Positions 34,101 through 44,728 are shown, numbered from the stretch's first letter. The stretch: 64,000 nt of DNA from Gigaspora rosea (GCA_003550325.1 QKWP01000858.1:40857-104856); one strand, 5' to 3'. The notes: a model not told the origin generated them from the letters alone. A program made the numbers and translations.

Positions 34101-34324
34101 TACCACTGATAGAAATTTTGAAAATTTTTGGGAATAACAGTAGTTATTGGGTAGCAAATAATACAAGAGTCGTCTATTTGACTTAAAGGGGAGTCTGAGA
34201 AATGTTCTTGCTGATGTATAAATAATTTTAAAAGATATCCGTCAAAGTTAAATTGCATAAAATAATAACTAAGATGATAATAATAAGGAAAATAACAGGA
34301 GAATGGAAGGGTTTTAACAATCAA
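31187..34324 (-). CDS. Gag-protease-reverse transcriptase of the gypsy element (1045 aa, ends at premature TGA)
   Basis: The long frame encodes, in order, a variable N-terminus (about 1-215), a gag capsid-like region (GGMLLRIEPFKGDGTQDPLT, then WHNKWLRDLDSLKQGPEESV, residues about 225-400), and a CCHC knuckle, CYRCSEKGHFARDC, near residue 485. A charged linker precedes the aspartic protease (VVAILDSGAAVSIITAKLM, catalytic Asp near 690). The RT fingers and palm follow: SSPVVIVPKKNGKKRLCIDY, WFTSLDLASGYWQVAV (first catalytic Asp), and EFNVMPFGLCNAPATFQRLM. It stops at TGA after MDKIL, just before YLDD. Gag and pol are in one frame, so no ribosomal frameshift is needed between them. The ATG at 34324 is the first in frame; a start nearer MTTAHDVLNYLREHE (about 33708) is also possible and would give a more usual gag. 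Confidence 0.9.
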   Translation of the reverse strand: MIVKTLPFSCYFPYYYHLSYYFMQFNFDGYLLKLFIHQQEHFSDSPLSQIDDSCIICYPITTVIPKNFQNFYQWYCAEYPVSDFSGKSLEYFYQISQIYTQFNLPQYKNTIFKLIFSFRYSSSPGNLTDIIRSIASLTIYTSCFHRNPFSLPAEFEEEDRLHKDFEDYSDSIENLFALTPVNTPQPSPTLLPTRLPTPLPLPINAMTTAHDVLNYLREHEKGGMLLRIEPFKGDGTQDPLTWIEDFNKASQANKWNLGRKKDILAAFLRDNAEDWTTTVNNYANAGTDWNAVETAFKNAFCTQRWHNKWLRDLDSLKQGPEESVDSYYARFKRLVKRVNTQAAQLSDPQKLFYFKKGLRPAILPILLTHDPNDLAALLELARTYEQGTDFATNANPGPSNPNAAAYEKEIEQLTQQMNQMSLNYATIASALSAQTEPTYRPKQSNQSYQKPRPTNNSRSNIVCYRCSEKGHFARDCMSERLPTKEQRYQMTNRNQNKQRIHYAAAEEDYSEEEEIYVTRAPRPKPYNTNRKVQKEAQKEIQKKSESQKEIKLRNRAVHVEEPEFEDMIEEPIESPKPAKPTKKRVQKLPSVIDQLEPYDISKDLLNRPAQATYGQLLQYPNQRKYLAQTLKRNNAPITEANHVELGPKRKTVAMRCHVNIKNQPVVAILDSGAAVSIITAKLMKRLGLKINQESKTIVVTANGQREKALGSINDVKITLQNIAIPIDLQVIESKDETLLLGTDWFNKSRANLDFDNHTLKIRYLGKRATIYTTHVSGEPVPDELEEFTDEDEWIDEIEQDQEMETYYTEEGDIEDEDLFYNPWTKVINEKNPAAYVALTADIEIPPSAPQINTSLTNFEKKVAEKILLNNYHIFAENISEEGQTLELGQTTEVYHEIYTPNASPIKQRAYKASPDDQEFLKHEIEEMEKRGIIRESCSPWSSPVVIVPKKNGKKRLCIDYRKLNAVTEKDVYPLPDINEILSVFEGAQWFTSLDLASGYWQVAVKEKDKKKTAFITRQGMYEFNVMPFGLCNAPATFQRLMDKIL

Positions 34325-34538
34325 AAGCTTGGGTTTGCTTTAATTGAGCACAATATAAGTCCGCTAATCTGAGGGTTTTCAGGGAAAAGACAATAGTTCC
34401 GTCTTTTTGTTCAGAAGAGTCAACAAGTTTATCCAATTCTTGTTCAAGATATTTCTTGTAGAAAGGAGCTTTCCAGGCAAGAGTATTTTCAATGTGTGCA
34501 GGTGTATTTGGGGTTGCAATACCTCTTCTAGGCATCAA
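34314..34538 (-). CDS. Small ORF ahead of gag in the gypsy element (74 aa)
   Basis: The ORF begins MMPRRGIATPNTPAHIENTL and ends CAQLKQTQAFDC, overlapping the proposed gag ATG by 11 bp. It is the first ATG frame after the 5' LTR leader and is free of stops. It may be a leading gag-like piece or an upstream ORF that tunes gag translation. No domain is recognised. Composition (charged, KKYLEQELDKLV) looks like real protein. Confidence 0.45.
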   Translation of the reverse strand: MMPRRGIATPNTPAHIENTLAWKAPFYKKYLEQELDKLVDSSEQKDGTIVFSLKTLRLADLYCAQLKQTQAFDC

Positions 34539-34849
34539 ATTTCAAGTTGGTTTGGTTGGTTATACCTCAGTATTTAATTCCGAACGATAGTTTTGCGAAG
34601 TATGTCACGTGACCAAAAATTTCTTTCTTGACGTCCAAAAATGCCGTCAACACGATTTACGGATTCCAGAGGCGTTTTCGTCCTAAGATAAGCTTAGTAC
34701 AAAAGATGCGGAATCGTCCAAAGGATATACAGTCCAAATTTCAGCTCAATCGGAGCAATATTGATTGACTTTACTTAGTGGCAAACGTTCCACGAAGTCA
34801 ACGTTTCAAATTTTATTTTTCCAAAATTCAGCACAGGTGGAGAAAGTAT

Positions 34850-34865
34850 CTCACAGTCACCACCA
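34850..34865 (-). other. Candidate tRNA primer binding site
   Basis: Three bases inside the 5' LTR on the minus strand is TGGTGGTGACTGTGAG. Primer sites begin TGG, complementary to the CCA end of tRNA. The matching tRNA was not identified. Confidence 0.4.
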
Positions 34866-34868
34866 TGT

Positions 34869-35581
34869 TGTTATCCTATATCCACTTCTTCAAAGATATT
34901 AGGTAACTAGAGTGATCTTAGACAGTGAACACTTTGTGTAACTTCAAACTTTGTTACTGTGGTATATCTAAGTCAGTATGGCGTTTTTAAGAAAACTTAA
35001 CAAAGAAGATTTAAGGCAATTTGCAATTACGAAAGAGGCTACAATTAAAAGTATATGAGGATACTAATAACTGTTTGATTTGTGTAGTTAATAGTTGTTT
35101 TTATTATTGAAAGAGTATGAAGACTCGATGTTGAACTTGAGGTCCACATCGGCCGCTTTTATACTTTTTGAAATTTTACAAATGTAACGGTCAATATCTT
35201 TTACATGTGTAATATATACTATAACTATTATTAATAAAATATATAGTATAACTAGTATAAATATAATATATGTAATAAATAATATATATGTAATAAATAA
35301 AATATCTAGAATATAAGCTATAAATATGACATCTTTTAGATATGTCAGATCTACGATTTTTGCCCGCAGCAATCGCCTAGCCAATCAGATTGCTGATCAA
35401 TTAATAAGTATAGGAGTAAATGTTTGACAACTCCTATCTTGGCAACCAGAGGTTGTACAGGGACGTGCTATAGCTTATTCGAACCGTCTCATCGCGCTGA
35501 GTCGAATGGTGGTTGTTTCATCGAATTTGGATCGCTGGTTCAAACGTTATGTCCGTTTTTGGGATATTTTACAGGTTAACA
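34869..35581 (-). repeat. LTR of the gypsy element (5' LTR in element orientation)
   Basis: The sequence is collinear with 26140-26852 with about eleven differences, most of them between 35363 and 35565 (for example gattgctgatcaatt against gatcgttggtctatt). It is followed at 35582 by atgc, the target duplication. Confidence 0.9.
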
Positions 35582-36231
35582 ATGCTAATAAGTTAAAAAA
35601 TCTGTCTTGACATTCAGAAAATTGTCGAATTTCCTATAACATGGTAATTTGAGACCATTTACACCCTTTGAAAATAGTTGTAACAAGTTTGTAATTTAAT
35701 AATTTAACGTAATTTAAGAATGTGTATATCATTTTTGCAGAATAAAATAATTTATACATATGCAATTAGAGTAGATATAATATAGCCAAATTTTTTTTAA
35801 TTATGTTTATAAATTTATTTTATTTTATTATTACTTTATCAGGTGTGTATCAAATTTCAAGATGCATCTATTTATTTCTCAGATTGTTTGCATAAAATTA
35901 CATTTGGTTAATGTTTCTAATTATTGATCTATTTTAAGTTAAATGAATAATTTAGATCCAAATTTATCTAGTTGGTTTTTAGACCGTCCTGAATTTCTTA
36001 AAATAATCCAAAATTTTAATTTTCAAATATTAAGTATAAATATACAGCTTTATTGGTTAAATTTTATGTTATTTGAATAATGTCATTTTCGGGTATAAGT
36101 AATCATATCGATATTTTTTGGATTAGTATTTTTGCAATTTAAGATTTGGATCGATTTTATTATATTTTAAATTTGATTTTTGTAATATTTATAATTTTGT
36201 TGACTTAGCTACATTGAAAATAGTACGCATA
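35582..36231. repeat. Spacer repeat A, copy 3, right part
   Basis: It matches 1890-2543 to the end of the SINE target sequence (gaaaatagtacgcata at 36216-36231). Together with 25771-26139 it is one copy of spacer A split by the retrotransposon. Confidence 0.75.
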
Positions 36232-36584
36232 TGACCCTGGGTCGGATAGTGCAATGGTTAGAACTCTGGGGTCATATTCGCAAGGTCGCCAGTTCAAGTC
36301 TAGTGGATAACAAAACCATGTTGGGATCATGAATAGCAAGAACTATGAAGAGCCGTCAAATATCTCTCCTGTTACGGACATGGTACTACAACAATAACGA
36401 GTTGTTTGACATAGCCACAGAGGTCATATAGCATCCAGAAAAGGAAAAAATCTGACAAGAAATGTTGTAAACATAAGGACCATCCACTATAAAATAGGAA
36501 TAAGACAAACGTAAAACAAGACAAGTATACCAACTAGACTAGGAAGTAGGAAACCAGGAAACTAATGCTACACTGACAAAAATG

Positions 36585-39087
36585 GGGGTAGGTTAAAGCA
36601 GAGCAAGTTTTTAGTCACGTGATTGTCTACAAGTCATGTGGTGTGTGGACAATCAATGACAACTGGATAAACATATCGATTACATGCATAAATTTGGCCA
36701 ATAACCAACATGATTTTTATTAAATTTTAACCAAAATTTAGTTGCTTAGCAGTTGTTACTTTTGCTAAATTTTTCAAGGTATTGCATTGTTACTTTTGTT
36801 AAATTTTTCAAGGTACTAAATTTTTTTTTTGTTTTTTAGTTTTCGAATCTATATGCAATATCTATTTTTTTTTAATTGATATTAACAATCGACGCAGGGA
36901 ACCTTTTACTTAGAAAAAATGCCTGCTTTATTAGCTCCACCTTTTTCTTCGACACTCTAGTATTTTTCTCATAGTCTTTCAGTTAATTCATTCATGATAA
37001 GCTGTCTATTTTCTGCACTTTTTCTTCTTCACTTTGCTCTGATATTTCAATATTGATTAACTCTCGACCTTCATATACTTCATACCCACTTTACTCGAAA
37101 TTTTCCTGAAATATTCTCCAGGCTTTAGCAGTCAATAGTCGGTGAGAACCATAGCTATGTTCGTGAAATATATGTTTGCATGGTAACATATAATTATTAT
37201 GAAACAAGTAGCCACAATCAAGAGGAGCAAGCCCTGGGGCACCTTTACCTTTTGCCAACCTATTCATTACTGTGCTTGCTTCTTTTATGATCATTAATTG
37301 CATAGAATAAGGGAACTTATGGATTTCTTTAATGATTTATTCTTCAATACCGTAGACCAACACTTTTTTTGTACGAAAATTAAAAGCAGTACTTTCAGCA
37401 TCAATTTGTTTCTTAAGATTAAGAGCAATAATCTTGTGGGATGCACTAATCAGTCTGTGCAAATAGAACGTTATAAACTTTAGCTCACTATGAAATAACT
37501 CCAACGCATTGGTAGAAGTTACTTGGAGCAGAAGTAGTTAATAATTTCGTGCCCAAAGGGCCCATTGATGAGTATTATTCGCATAATTCTGTTTAACATA
37601 ATTGCGAACAGCGGAAACTAGGCAAGTGCTAATAATGGTTTGAACGAGTTGCTCCAACCTGTTTTTGTTTTTTAAACATAGCTTCTATCATAATTTTTCG
37701 AGCTTCATTTTCATAAATTTTCGAAATCCATATATGCATTATATGGACAGTACAAAATAAAATTCTGCACTCTTGTTCTCTAGCACTACAACCAGGGAAA
37801 GCTTTTTTTATACCATTAGCTTTGGTACTGCTTTGGTCGATTAGAATGTACCAGGCGTCCAACCATGGCATTTTCTTCAAATTAATTGCAGCGCCATCGT
37901 GATGGTCGCACTATTCTCAGTACTTATAAAAATGTGAGCCACTTTTCTAGTATCCATAGTTGACTCGGACATACAAAGTGAAGAGCTTCCAATGGTGTTT
38001 ATTTGTCTTGTATGTCGAATCCATTAATGTAAGCCAACCGTAGCGCTGAATTTTTTCTATTTGGCGAGAATTCAAAAATTATGCCTTCTGTACGTTTTAC
38101 TTGATTTGCAGTTTGTTGAAAACCATGAAAATGTTCTACATGATATTCCTCACTTTTTATATATAACAAGGTCTCAGATATATCTGTTTTTAAACTTGCA
38201 CTACCTACTAAATGCGCATTCATAGGCCCATAGAGTTTAAATTTTATGTTCGCTATCTCTCTACGTCTTAGATATTCGAGGCTATCATTTAGCCCTAAAC
38301 ATTTTTTGCAAACTTTCTAACCGTGCTGGTACTCGGTACTAGTGCATAATTCTTGACTGCCTTATTTGTGACAAAGGTACGAATGGTATTTGAATGTTTA
38401 TTCATATTACTTTTACTTAAAGTATATGTATGATCTGGAGAACCTTTGAACCATTCAATTTGAACCATTTTAGAAAAAACTGACCATGTTGCTTTAATTT
38501 TGGCCTCGCAAATACCAACCGATCGAACGTTGGTTTTTCTCCTTTTATCGTCTGGTACACCATCCTGTTGTGTACTTGAATTTCTATGCTTCATGAAACT
38601 GCAAACATATATTTTCCAGGAATTACCATTCTTAAGTTTGTTCGAGCTGAATTGCGTCCATATATTTGTGACCAAAGGCCACAAATTATTATCAAACTCT
38701 TCATCCAATCTTCATCTGGAACTTCAAAAGGATCACTTACATTAAAAACACATTTCCTTATATTACTCTTTTCGTTCATAACATCCACAAAATAACCTGT
38801 AAAAAAAAACTATATATATGTAATATATATATAAATATATATATATAAAGAAACTTTTCCTGTTTTTCTTAAACGAATATAAATTTTTTCTATCTAAAAA
38901 AAAACAACCTTTTTTTATTTACTGTATCTGTTTTTTAAATCGTGTCATATTTTTTTAAAAAATTTTTATTTTATTAAATTTTTAAAGATTATCTAATCAT
39001 ACTGATGCACATGATTGTAAAAGTTATTTAATACGTGACTTGTAGACAATCACGTAACTAAAAATCTCACTCCACTTAACTGACTCC
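36585..39087 (-). mobile_element. MULE-like DNA transposon inserted in the SINE
   Basis: Terminal inverted repeats of more than 50 bp align without gaps: left ggggtaggttaaagcagagc with gtcacgtgattgtctacaag, right complement ggagtcagttaagtggagtg with gttacgtgattgtctacaag. The flanks gacaaaaatg (ending 36584) and tgaaaatg (39088-39095) are a degraded 8-9 bp target duplication, the size used by Mutator-like elements. Comparison with the intact SINE at 2544 shows that exactly this interval is extra. Inside is a transposase pseudogene on the minus strand. The element is 2503 bp. Confidence 0.82.
37091..38803 (-). pseudogene. MULE-type transposase, broken
   Basis: Successive pieces on the minus strand read, after a possible splice acceptor (ttttttacag at about 38800), MDVMNEKSNIRKCVFNVSDP, then 38295-38708 (NKLKNGNSWKIYVCSFMKHR, KATWSVFSKMVQIEWFKGSP), a FAR1/WRKY-like DNA-binding region. 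Piece 37999-38223 leads to the core, with MPWLDAWYILIDQSSTKANG (second catalytic Asp) and CTVHIMHIW, the C-x2-H of MULE cores. The end, 37091-37303, has GLAPLDCGYLFHNNYMLPCKHIF, a SWIM-type zinc finger (last Cys-x-His clear). Pieces are in different frames, so it is dead. SWIM plus MULE core is typical of Mutator-superfamily transposases. Confidence 0.72.
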
Positions 39088-39425
39088 TGAAAATGAAAGT
39101 GGCTCCCAGCAGATGAAAAATGGCTGACCTATATAGTGTACTGGCGGAATGTAGTTCCTAAACAGCAGTCTAAAATCCAATAGGTACAGAGCACCGGACG
39201 TAGTTGACTTGCTAGAGTCAGCTAGAAACAATGGACGATTGGAGAGAGGTATAGCTTAGTTAGGAAAACCTTCTGTATATATAAAGACCGTTAAAAATGT
39301 GTTAATAAAAAGAGCGCCAACAGCACTCTTGGGTATACAACCAAGGTTTAAAAAAAAAAAAATAGTACGCATAAAAATAATATAAAATATTTTTTGCCCA
39401 TATGGATAAAATTAATTTATAGAAA

Positions 39426-41045
39426 CTAGAAATTAACAACAATGCTTTCATATAGTACTAATGTAACATATGTTTCCATTTCATTTTTAATATTATCATC
39501 TAAAAACAAATATTCCAATAAACCTACGTATTTCAATGTTCTATTTCGTATGCAGAATTTCATTATTACTTCAGTAATTTTTTTTCAAGCTCATAAATTA
39601 ATAATGTTTTTAAGGGTGCATTGCAATTATTGAGAAAAAATATTTATATGTGGTTTTAGCCAAGTCCCCCTTAACTCAAAATATTGCAATGTTTAACGGC
39701 AATATTTTTGCAAACTGCCTAACTAGCATTTTAAATTCTTCTTTTGCTAGTGAGTGAGAGTTACATCCTAACGCGAGGAATTGAAGGTTTTGTAAATTAT
39801 CAATAAGCTCTAGGAGTTGTGTGGATAACTTAATAAAAGAAATGTTAAGATATGTAATATTTGGGCAGAAAAACTTTAGCATTTCTAGTAATAAAAGTTC
39901 TTCCAAAATAAAATCAGAACTAAATTTTAGTTGTTGTAGTAATAAACCAGAATTTTCTAAAATTTGAATTATATATGATGCATCAATATGAACAACAACG
40001 ATTTCTAAAGTTTTAATTTTACGATTTAATATGTTCAACAGTTCTGGATTGCCCTAATACCTCATATAGAGAATTTCTAAATTTTTACTATTTTTTAGTA
40101 CCTCAAACTCTGCACTACAATCACAATATTTTAATATAACTTCTTGTAACGAATTTTTTTGACTCTCTAAAGCTGAACTGATGCCGTAGAATTCTGCAGG
40201 ATAATATTTACCAACTGTGCTAAATTGTTCAAGTTGTTCTTGTGATTTAATAATACGTATAAGGGGTTAAAATAACTGTAGCTTATATGCAGAATGAAAT
40301 TTATCAAGTTTCAAAGTACTAATTTTCGTAGCATTTTTTTCCAAGATTCTTAATAAATTAGTAGGATTTTCAGTGCTAAATATTATTAAGCTCAAGGTTA
40401 AATCTTGGGGTCATGAAAAAAATTGTTTATTTTGTCCTAATGAAAAAGTTTCTCCAAATTAATTTCATAATCAAGAATATATAAATAATATAAATCTAAT
40501 TTATACAAAATGGCACTAGACTCAATAAATAATTTAATTAATAAATTCATTATACGATATAATGATAGTGTATAATAAGATTTTGGAACAACTTGCTGTA
40601 AATCAATCCATTATCAACATTACTTTTTAAATGTGATAGATAAAGAACCTTTAGAAATCTTGCATAATCAAAAAGTGTTTCAGAAAATTCTGTATTTATT
40701 CCAAATCCTTTTAAAATGGATTTTTGTCTTTACCAAGTGACAAAAATATTTAAAAATGAATAAAGGCTTTCTTTGTTCAAATGAAAATGGATCTTGCCAA
40801 AGAATAGGAATTGAATTTTACATAATTTTTTAAAAACGAATTTTCGTCGAAAAATAATTAAAAATGAATAAAGGCTTTCTTTGTTCAAATGAAAATGGAT
40901 CTTGCCAAAGAATAGGAATTGACATTTTGCACCAATGTCAGCTCACAAGTATGCATGAGTATAATGAATAAATTTCTTTATTTAAATTTTTAAGAATATT
41001 TTCCATTAATTCGGGCATATCACCTATAAACATTTTTGATACCAT
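39426..41045 (-). pseudogene. F-box protein with LRR-like C-terminus, broken (copy 3)
   Basis: This is the paralogue of 3226-4734 in the same setting (SINE on one side, spacer A on the other). The start is at 41043-41045. The LRR-like piece 39676-40038 is open: LNRKIKTLEIVVVHIDASYI, FFCPNITYLNISFIKLSTQL. Near 40750-40922 a stretch of about 60 bp coding for the KRKPLFI region (aatgaataaaggctttcttt) occurs twice with a spacer between, destroying the frame. Further frameshifts lie between pieces. The copies have diverged enough that both seem to have decayed independently. Confidence 0.72.
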
Positions 41046-42350
41046 TTAAAGTGAAGAAAGAATTAAAGTAGATTCGTTATGATTTCGTTATTGTTACAGC
41101 ACACTTATGTATGTACTGAATTTACGTAAGTACATATTTTTATATTTCTGGCAGGGATGCATCTGGTCCGGTTCCTGTTCTGAACTAGTTAAAGGCGAAC
41201 CACCTCTTGTTAAAAACTGGTATTACAAAACAATAAATCACTTACTAATTACAGGTAAACAGTAGTATGCTAGCACTTTTACATAATAGTAACGTATGCT
41301 TGTAAATGATTGTATTTGATATCAACTACTCCTGAACCTAATTGACAACTATGCTGACATTATTTACTGCTTAATTTAGAAATTATGATGCCAAATTATT
41401 AAATCACCAAAAAAACAGTTACAGGAATGGGAGTTACGCATGTGTCTTGAGAAACAATCAAGATTCGCATCTAATCCTCTCTTCTCAGATTCGATATTTG
41501 TTGTAAATTCAAGTTCTTTAGAATTCCATCTGGCCTGCTTTATGTAGGTGGAAAACCATTGGCTAATATTAGAAAATTCCTTTCATTAGTTCTTATTATC
41601 AGGAAAATTGGGTTTTAAAAAAATTACTATAACATTGTCAATGTGGTTGTTTTGCCAAATTTTTTAGGCTACAAAACGACCAATACTATGGTTTTAGTGT
41701 TTATGAATTCAGATTTTAAGGACATTTTATTGATCTTTTGTTGTTTTGCCTGTGAGGGAGAGAGAGATAGTCTGTGGCAAGTGTATTTATGTGATTTCTC
41801 GTCAATGCTTAGTGTAATGCCATGTAATCGACTGATGTGTCAGCATGAATTAGCCAGTAGTCTGAGTTTAATTCAGGGCTCCTGTGTCACCTCACCTAAT
41901 CGGCTAGTGCCTTGAGCCCTGTGTGACCTGCCTAATCAGTAGTTGTATTAGTATTGGCCTGGTTTATAATGCGTGCCCGGCTTTATGCTTGAGTTACTCA
42001 AAAGGCCTTTATTTATAATTATTGAATTCAACTATTTATATCACAAGAATCATCCCAATCATAAACTAGGCTTAATTCAATCTGTCAATCAATAAAAATA
42101 CTAAAATTTAAATAAATATTCTGATTCTACTAGTGAATTATTTTTTGTGTAAAACTCTGACGCAACCTAAATTATTCATTACATACAGAACACAAATTTT
42201 AACTTCATAACTATTATTAGCTATACAGTATTTATTTATATTTTTTATTGTAAAATTATCATTATGAGTGCACTTTGCATTTTATAAAATGTATGTTCAT
42301 ATTCTGTATGTGCTGATAAGTTAAAAAATCCATCTTGATATTCAGAAAAT
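41046..42350. repeat. Spacer repeat A, copy 4
   Basis: It matches 4735-6050 throughout, ending at gatattcagaaaatttgc near 42355. Frame 41643-41915 is a lengthened version of the chance frame of copy 2. No gene is called. Confidence 0.6.
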
Positions 42351-42448
42351 TTGCAGTTATTTTTCTCAAAATATTTCGAATATTCTTTTTTTTAAAAAAT
42401 TTTTAGATCTGTATATATAAATATTTATATTATTAAAAAAATTTTTTA

Positions 42449-42748
42449 CTATATTGATCCAGGTATTAACAAGTGTTGGTTTAACTCTAGAAATTGTTGT
42501 ATCATGTAAATTCTATAGTTATCTAAAATAATTTCTGCTATTTTTTTTACTTCAGAAATTTCAGTTTTATTTAAAGAAAAAACTTTGCTTAACGAAATTT
42601 TTGTTTGTTTTTTATCTTTTGATACTTTTGGTTTAGAAATTATTGGAAGTCCAAAAGGGTTTTTATATTTAGTTTCAAGTGCAAAAATTTTTTGAACAGT
42701 TTCTGCAAGAAGTGTACTTAAATATTGGATTTCTTCCTGTGGTGTCAT
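42449..42748 (-). CDS. Hypothetical protein, 99 aa
   Basis: A complete frame from MTPQEEIQYLSTLLAETVQK to NQHLLIPGSI with balanced, non-repetitive composition (KYKNPFGLPIISKPKVSKDK, SLNKTEISEVKKIAEIILDN). It is predicted helical at both ends with a Lys-rich middle. Codon content and lack of low complexity are better than in the chance frames around it. It lies just beyond the end of spacer A and 0.9 kb upstream of the tnp2 transposase pseudogene, in the opposite direction. It may be an accessory gene of that transposon or an unrelated first exon. No family recognised. Confidence 0.45.
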   Translation of the reverse strand: MTPQEEIQYLSTLLAETVQKIFALETKYKNPFGLPIISKPKVSKDKKQTKISLSKVFSLNKTEISEVKKIAEIILDNYRIYMIQQFLELNQHLLIPGSI

Positions 42749-42759
42749 TATTAAAGATC

Positions 42760-43640
42760 TAAAAATTAAAAAGAAAATAAAAATTTCAATATTTATATTT
42801 ATTTATATTTTGATTAACATGAAATTTTAATATGTTTACTAAATTAAATATGATTGGCTACTAATTATAGAATGTATTACAACTAGATTCTCTCGGATAC
42901 TTTATTAAACATGATATGACAAAGATATATATGGGAGTAGTGCTCCACTTTCACAACTTTCTTTCTAATTTACATACTTGTACCTTTTCAATTTTCTATG
43001 TTTATATTTTTATAAGCTTGTCGCCTTCCCAATTTTCTATATTTACATATTTTCATAAGCTTGTTACTGTGTGCATTCACTGTGTTCATGTGACAAAGTA
43101 CAAATGATGATCAGAAGTACAGGCCCACGCTATGCTATGGCACATTCTACTTTAACTTTTACTTTTACTTTTTCTTTCTCACTTCTTTCTTCTTTATCTT
43201 TTTTTTCACAGTTTGGTCTACTCAATTTTTACATGCAAGACAACTGGCAGTATGCAACTTCTTCTTTTTTTTTGAAAGTAGGAGGGGGTGGCAGGCCAGT
43301 CACGAAGAAGCCAGATGAAATCGAGCAGTGAAGAGATCACGTAGAAGTATTAATCTCTAATTAAGCCCATATGTATTCTCTTATAGTCTTACTTACCTGC
43401 ACCATCTGCATGTCTATGACCTTAATCATATAAAAATTCCAATCTCTATTATATGCAAATTCATGATGCATACAATCATATACATGTCCATTGTTTTTCC
43501 ATATAAGCCTTACTCATACAAGTACAAGGGGTGATCCTCGCGATAATTACCCTAGCGTGATTTCATCAATGCATAGGGGCTAATAAAAAGTAAACTTTAT
43601 AGTCAATATCTATTATATTTTCGAATTAAAATCCTTAAAG
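42760..43640. other. Intergenic DNA upstream of the tnp2 pseudogene
   Basis: A pyrimidine-rich tract at 43150-43210 (ctttaacttttacttttac ...) is the only notable feature. The terminal inverted repeat of the CACTA-like transposon should be here but was not recognised. Confidence 0.3.
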
Positions 43641-43798
43641 ATGGATTCAAAATTTATAATTTGTCAACATCCAAAATGTATTCAAAAAAACACAAATGGT
43701 ATTAAAATTACTAAATGAACTAAACTAAAGCATCAAAAAAACTTTATTAAAGATAGTAATATTTTTCAACTTTATTCTGTTGAATCAAATGAATATTA

Positions 43799-44455
43799 TC
43801 CCTTAAACCGTATTCCAGGCAAATTTGCCTGGAATTTTTAGAAATATTTACAATTTTTTAAATAAAATAAAATTTTATTAAGAATATAGGGTATATTTTA
43901 TTTATAGAATATTTTCTTTAAAATATATTTTATAAACTTTATTAAGAAAATTTTTTAAAGTTATTAATAACCTTTAAAGTAATAAAAGTTTAAAGTTTTT
44001 ATTTTAAAATTTTTACTATAAAATTTTTCTTTAGATTTTCTTAAATTTTATATGTTCCCGTCTATAAAAAAAATTTTTACTTCTAATACAAGTCTTAATT
44101 TTTACAAGTAAATCACAAATGTTGCAATAATAAAAGTTGTAATCCTTTTTATAAACTACAATATATATTAAAAACAAGAGGCTAGAGATAATATTTATAG
44201 AGTTCGCCAAGAATTAGTAAATAATTTTTTTGGCTAAAATTTTTTTCAAAATTTGTCTATTTTTAGCTTATAAACAACTTAAACTTTTTTTCTTATAATA
44301 TAAAATTAAATACTACTATAATATAATCTTTATTTTTAAATATTATCAAAAAAAATTTTAATTAAATATTTTAAATTTTAAAAAAAGTAGATCATAAGTA
44401 TATTTATAGCAATTTTCCAGGCAAATTTGCCTGGAATTGCTTACAGTTTAAGGGA
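43799..44455. mobile_element. 657-bp MITE with TA duplication, palindromic ends
   Basis: It begins TCCCTTAAAC and ends GTTTAAGGGA, with TA on both sides (43797-43798 and 44456-44457). Close to each end is the 24-bp perfect palindrome attccaggcaaat/ttgcctggaat or a near copy. It interrupts the reading YSVESNEYY of the tnp2 gene. The interior is AT-rich without coding content. TA duplication points to Tc1/mariner-type mobilisation. Confidence 0.75.
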
Positions 44456-44728
44456 TAAAAATCTAGATTATACTCATAATATAATAGCAATGCAAGAATT
44501 TATAAAATTTTTATTATAAATAATCTAAATTTTATTTATTTATTTAATTAAATTTTAGAGAAAAAAGTTTAGAAAATATTCAAGCTCAGTTAAATACTCA
44601 TATACAACTAAATATAAGTATTAAAAATAGTGAAAGTTTTAAAAATAAACAAATTGAATCAGATATAAACATTGAAAATGATAGTTTAGATAATATGGAA
44701 ATTACTATAAAAATTAGCGATATTGAAA

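Larger units (their letters stand above)
26140..35581 (-). mobile_element. Ty3/gypsy LTR retrotransposon, near complete, inactivated
   Basis: Two LTRs of equal length (713 bp; TGTTATCC ... GGTTAACA) flank a 8-kb interior read on the minus strand. The order is a small leading ORF, gag with a CCHC zinc knuckle, aspartic protease, reverse transcriptase, RNase H, an extra Cys-rich region, integrase, and a small last ORF. Pol order RT-RNaseH-integrase places it in Ty3/gypsy (Metaviridae type, a cellular retroelement). By eye the LTRs differ at about eleven of 713 positions, so it is young but not brand new. It inserted in spacer repeat A with a 4-bp duplication (atgc). Inactivating changes: TGA in RT, frameshifts after RNase H and in integrase, a duplicated integrase segment around an N at 28329. 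Confidence 0.92.
36232..39358 (+). mobile_element. tRNA-derived SINE, second copy, split by a MULE-like transposon
   Basis: The tRNA-like head (gggtcggatagtgcaatggt, B-box-like agttcaagtctagtgg) is at 36239-36306. The body is cut at 36584 and resumes at about 39088 (tgaaaatgaaagtggctccc). It ends with the stem-loop agagcgccaacagcactctt and poly(A). The flanking repeats, aaaatagtacgcata at about 36217-36231 and 39359-39373, are identical here, while the copy at 2544 has one change on its right side. Without the insertion it is about 620 bp, like copy 1. Confidence 0.75.

Noticed and set aside
41643..41915. Frames shared by copies of spacer A (also 5327-5560 and 1848-2078, 5944-6210).
   Set aside because: They recur because the DNA is duplicated; lengths and ends differ among copies, and no protein-like conservation is visible.
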